Positions 61,501 to 64,000 of a DNA stretch of 64,000 bases are shown here, one piece after another (position 1 is the stretch's first letter; every line of letters starts with the position of its first letter). The notes beneath the pieces are model-generated. The model worked only from the letters and a program-made list of their open reading frames with translations, made no database searches and was not told where the DNA came from. The position numbers were made by a program, and so were the translations under genes. The stretch comes from Ischnura elegans. Lineage: Eukaryota; Arthropoda; Insecta; Odonata; Coenagrionidae. The stretch is taken from positions 86,363,030 to 86,427,029 of the forward strand of contig NC_060246.1 in the NCBI RefSeq assembly GCF_921293095.1. Direction: 5' to 3'.

Positions 61501-63178
61501 TTTTTTACTCCTCATTTCAGGATGTAGGTAATTTTTCAGTGTATCTAAATAAGATTGACTGGTTAATGCCATTCCTTTATCCATGTGATGCTCAAAAAGT
61601 TTTCATTTTTCATCCCATATAAGAGTAAGCATGATTTACCCGGCAGACTGTTGACTGCGACTTTTCTTTGATTATGCTGATGAGCTTTGGCGTCGATCCT
61701 TGTTCGACCTCTTTGTTCATAGTTTCCCGCTTGTTTATTTATTTATTGTGTTTTCTGTTCGCCCAACATATACATAAATGAAAATTTTAAAAGTGAACAT
61801 CTTTACAAGAATTATCGTAATGCACTGTAATTCTGTGAAGAATTTTTGTCGGTATCACGACTTCATTTTCACAGAAAGCACTACAGATAGTTAATCTGAC
61901 GCTGAGCATGATGATAGCGGAGCATCCATCTTGTTTAGGGCATTGGTACTCTCTCAGGCGTTCACTCTACCAGCTGAAAATCTTTTTGATAACCTCAAGG
62001 ATCTCAACTGCCCATTACCGAATGCATAAAAAAAATGTCGCAAATCTATGCCATTTTAAGGTTTTCATTAGAATCCCTCTCATTTTACTCGCTACAAACT
62101 TATTCTTAACTTGATTATCTGTACATCCGTTTCATCGATGGAATATTGTATTTGATTTAAAACCCACTTTACATTTTCCAATCAGCTTGATATTATGCAC
62201 ACGTACGTTCCTCTGACGACAATAATATATTCAATAGTCATAAGTTTTAATTTTTTTTCATGGTGATCTAATTGATAAATAAATTTCCGCATGGAAAAAT
62301 AGTTTCAAATTTTCTCAATAAATGCCGTTAGTTACAAATATTTTGGTAGAAATTTCTTTAATAGCTCTGGTTTCATAGATTGCATGATTCACCGATGAAA
62401 ATTAAAATATAAGTATTATTAAAAAAACACGCACTCCCGGAAACAGTGCACGGAAAAGGAAAAAAATGGCCTTTCATCACTCGAATTGATGATTCCGCTT
62501 AGATATTAATATTGCGAGCCAACCTTCACTCACCTGTCCTTTTGCACTCATTTCTAATAAAACTATTCACTAAAGCCTTACCTTTACTTTTTATTGCATG
62601 TCATACCGATTTTCGAAAGAACGTGTTTTTTACATCATTTTTAAAAATTTCATTTTATCTTGAATTCAAGGCATTAATAGGATGTGAAGCATGTTAATAT
62701 GTACATGATTGTAAGCATGATTTTTTCAGCGCAGCATTGGTTTAATTTTGTATTGCGAGAACGGCTCCACCTTGTTTTTTTTCAACCTCTTCCTCATCCT
62801 GCCATTCCATATTTTTGAGCCTGCTCTCGACAGTCATTGCTTTTGTCGCCAAAGTTGTCAGTATCCTTATTTGAGTGCATATGCACCCAGGTTGGGGCCC
62901 CTCACTTTCGCCCTCCCCGCCTACTCGCAGTATCGGTGGGCGTGGTGAGGACGACGACGAATAAAATATTAACGTGGAGCGTGCCGAGGCGAGAGGCCAC
63001 GCCATGTGTCCCTCTTTTGCGTCAACGACCCCACCACGTGATGTGAGGGATGGAAAAATATTATTTATAGCTTCATTTTTTCCCTCCCGCGTGAATGCTC
63101 GGCGTTCAATTGTTAACATAAAACCTACAATTCCCCTACCTCACTGGAGGTAATATCGACGCCTCTTGACCGTTGGAA
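55571..63178. other. Long AT-rich non-coding stretch
   Basis: No gene is supported. A 92-codon plus-strand frame (61212-61490) follows an acceptor-like TTTTTGTACAG but has no donor or motif. A short direct repeat AGTGAAACCATT(T/A)ATGT lies at about 58721 and 58760. TTTA repeats lie near 60943-60956 and 61734-61746. At 62742-63119 a minus-strand frame crosses a CpG-richer patch (about 62930-63060) and ends in an acidic stretch, without splice evidence. Confidence 0.45.
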
Positions 63179-63180
63179 TA

Positions 63181-63219
63181 GGATGGAGTGGAGTGTGATA
63201 GGATGGAGTGGAGTGTGAT
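63181..63219. repeat. Two copies of a 20-bp tandem repeat
   Basis: GGATGGAGTGGAGTGTGAT occurs at 63181-63199 and 63201-63219, separated by A. A minisatellite seed. Confidence 0.85.
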
Positions 63220-63449
63220 GAGGAATACGTCGGTAACATTTAGTGAACGGGGTATTTATTTTGGGTTGTAAAATACAGTTCTGGGAAAAGTTTTTACAGA
63301 GGTATGGTGTTTAGTTATGCTAGTATCAATAAAATCAGAAATTGAAAAACGCATGGTATATTTTTTCTCCCAACCTGGGGATGTTGATGTTAAAAGGTGG
63401 CATTCAGAGTGTAATTTACTATTTTTGTAATCTTAATATACCTTAATGG

Positions 63450-63795
63450 CAGTGGCGGATCTATGGGGGGGGGGGGGGGTGGAGGGGGGAAAGGGGGCTA
63501 TAGCCCCATTGGGTCGAAACACACTCTAAGTAAAATCTAAGTATTTGGTGGTTACCACTTTGCACAAAAGTGTTTATTTATATTTACCTACATATTTACC
63601 TTCTTCAACGGATTAAAGTACAAATAAACTCTAAAATTAGGGCCTATTTTACATAATTTTGATATATTACAATCCCAGGGTAGATCCAGAGGGGGGATTG
63701 GAGGGGCAAATGCCCCCGCCCCTCGGATATTCAATAAACACTGGATAGAATCGTAATGTTAGCACCTCCTTGTCCCTATCTTGGATCCCCCACTG
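63450..63795. mobile_element. Non-autonomous hAT-type MITE with perfect 8-bp target duplication
   Basis: The left end CAGTGGCGGATC and the complement of the right end, CAGTGGGGGATC, are inverted repeats. Identical 8-mers CTTAATGG flank it (63442-63449 and 63796-63803). Inside the left end is a run of 15 G (63465-63479) and a GGGGGCTATAGCCCC palindrome near 63492-63506. Near 63675 a second TAGATCCAGAGGGGGG stretch resembles an inner terminus and may mark a nested or rearranged copy. The 346-bp size excludes a transposase. Confidence 0.85.
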
Positions 63796-63803
63796 CTTAA
63801 TGG

Positions 63804-64000
63804 CACCTCAATATACTCTGTGCTACCTACATCAAACTCTGTCAGCTAGTAGAAGTAAACAATGTGTGGCGGTGCCAATTACTATTCTAAATCGATCAAA
63901 TTGAAAATTCGATAGGCCTTGTTCGGGCTCCTTCGGATACTTTCGTGAAGATTGACCCTTTCTCGTACATGAAACTAATATTTATTGTAGCTATCTTCGA
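63804..64000. other. Non-coding window end
   Basis: Nothing supported between the last target duplication and the window edge. Confidence 0.5.

Noticed and set aside
1..64000. CRISPR arrays, operons, rRNA genes, functional tRNA genes, phage or plasmid modules
   Set aside because: No regularly spaced short repeats, no compact same-strand gene runs and no intact cloverleaf were seen. The composition and repeats are those of a eukaryotic chromosome.

Overview
This window looks like nuclear DNA from a large, AT-rich, repeat-dense animal genome, most probably an arthropod and likely an insect. It has no compact run of genes, no operon-like spacing, no CRISPR array and no rRNA. The longest open frames are about 100-210 codons and mostly occur where GC content is locally higher. 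The arthropod guess rests on repeat types: LINE 3' ends coding a ...SNQS-stop type C-terminus, short hAT elements with 8-bp target duplications, tRNA-headed SINEs, and foldback elements with a GACCCGGGTTTC-like core and a CATCTTCAGG end. These are recognised from memory, not from a database search.

Genes: nothing can be named. The best coding evidence is on the minus strand near the right end. An exon at 54515-54680 has a frame that opens exactly at a pyrimidine-rich AG acceptor. A CpG-rich Gly-rich exon at 52461-52678 has a strong ATG context and ends at a GTGAGT donor. A weaker plus-strand first-exon candidate lies at 10626-10708, in a CpG-rich patch that ends at GTAAGT. An intact 138-codon frame at 19909-20325 has no recognisable domain. 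The rest reads as intron or intergenic DNA.

Mobile and repeated DNA, left to right: a hAT MITE (4048-4411, perfect 8-bp duplication); a LINE 3' stub (6194-6350, minus); diverged tandem duplications (9579-9822, 12123-12474); a foldback (11815-12004); a tRNA-derived SINE insertion with 13-bp target duplication (14271-14842); a long foldback with 50-bp perfect arms (21140-21371) beside a second LINE 3' stub (21507-21567); a nested duplication and retroelement locus (22549-23580) followed by two head-to-head tRNA-like SINEs (about 23600-23920); a terminal-inverted-repeat element (24388-24719); tandem tRNA-like SINEs (28441-28795); a foldback related to the 21-kb one (30889-31124); a hAT-like MITE (39862-40093); two adjacent tandem duplications (41135-41608); a roughly 200-bp-period array abutting a CpG-rich block (43870-44920); another foldback (49236-49340); a possible LINE endonuclease remnant (about 55270-55570); and a third hAT MITE (63450-63795, perfect 8-bp duplication).

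Recurring theme: many sequences here exist as two or three diverged head-to-tail copies with periods of about 100-200 bp, and several unrelated foldbacks share a core. I found no evidence for a novel multi-gene biological system.
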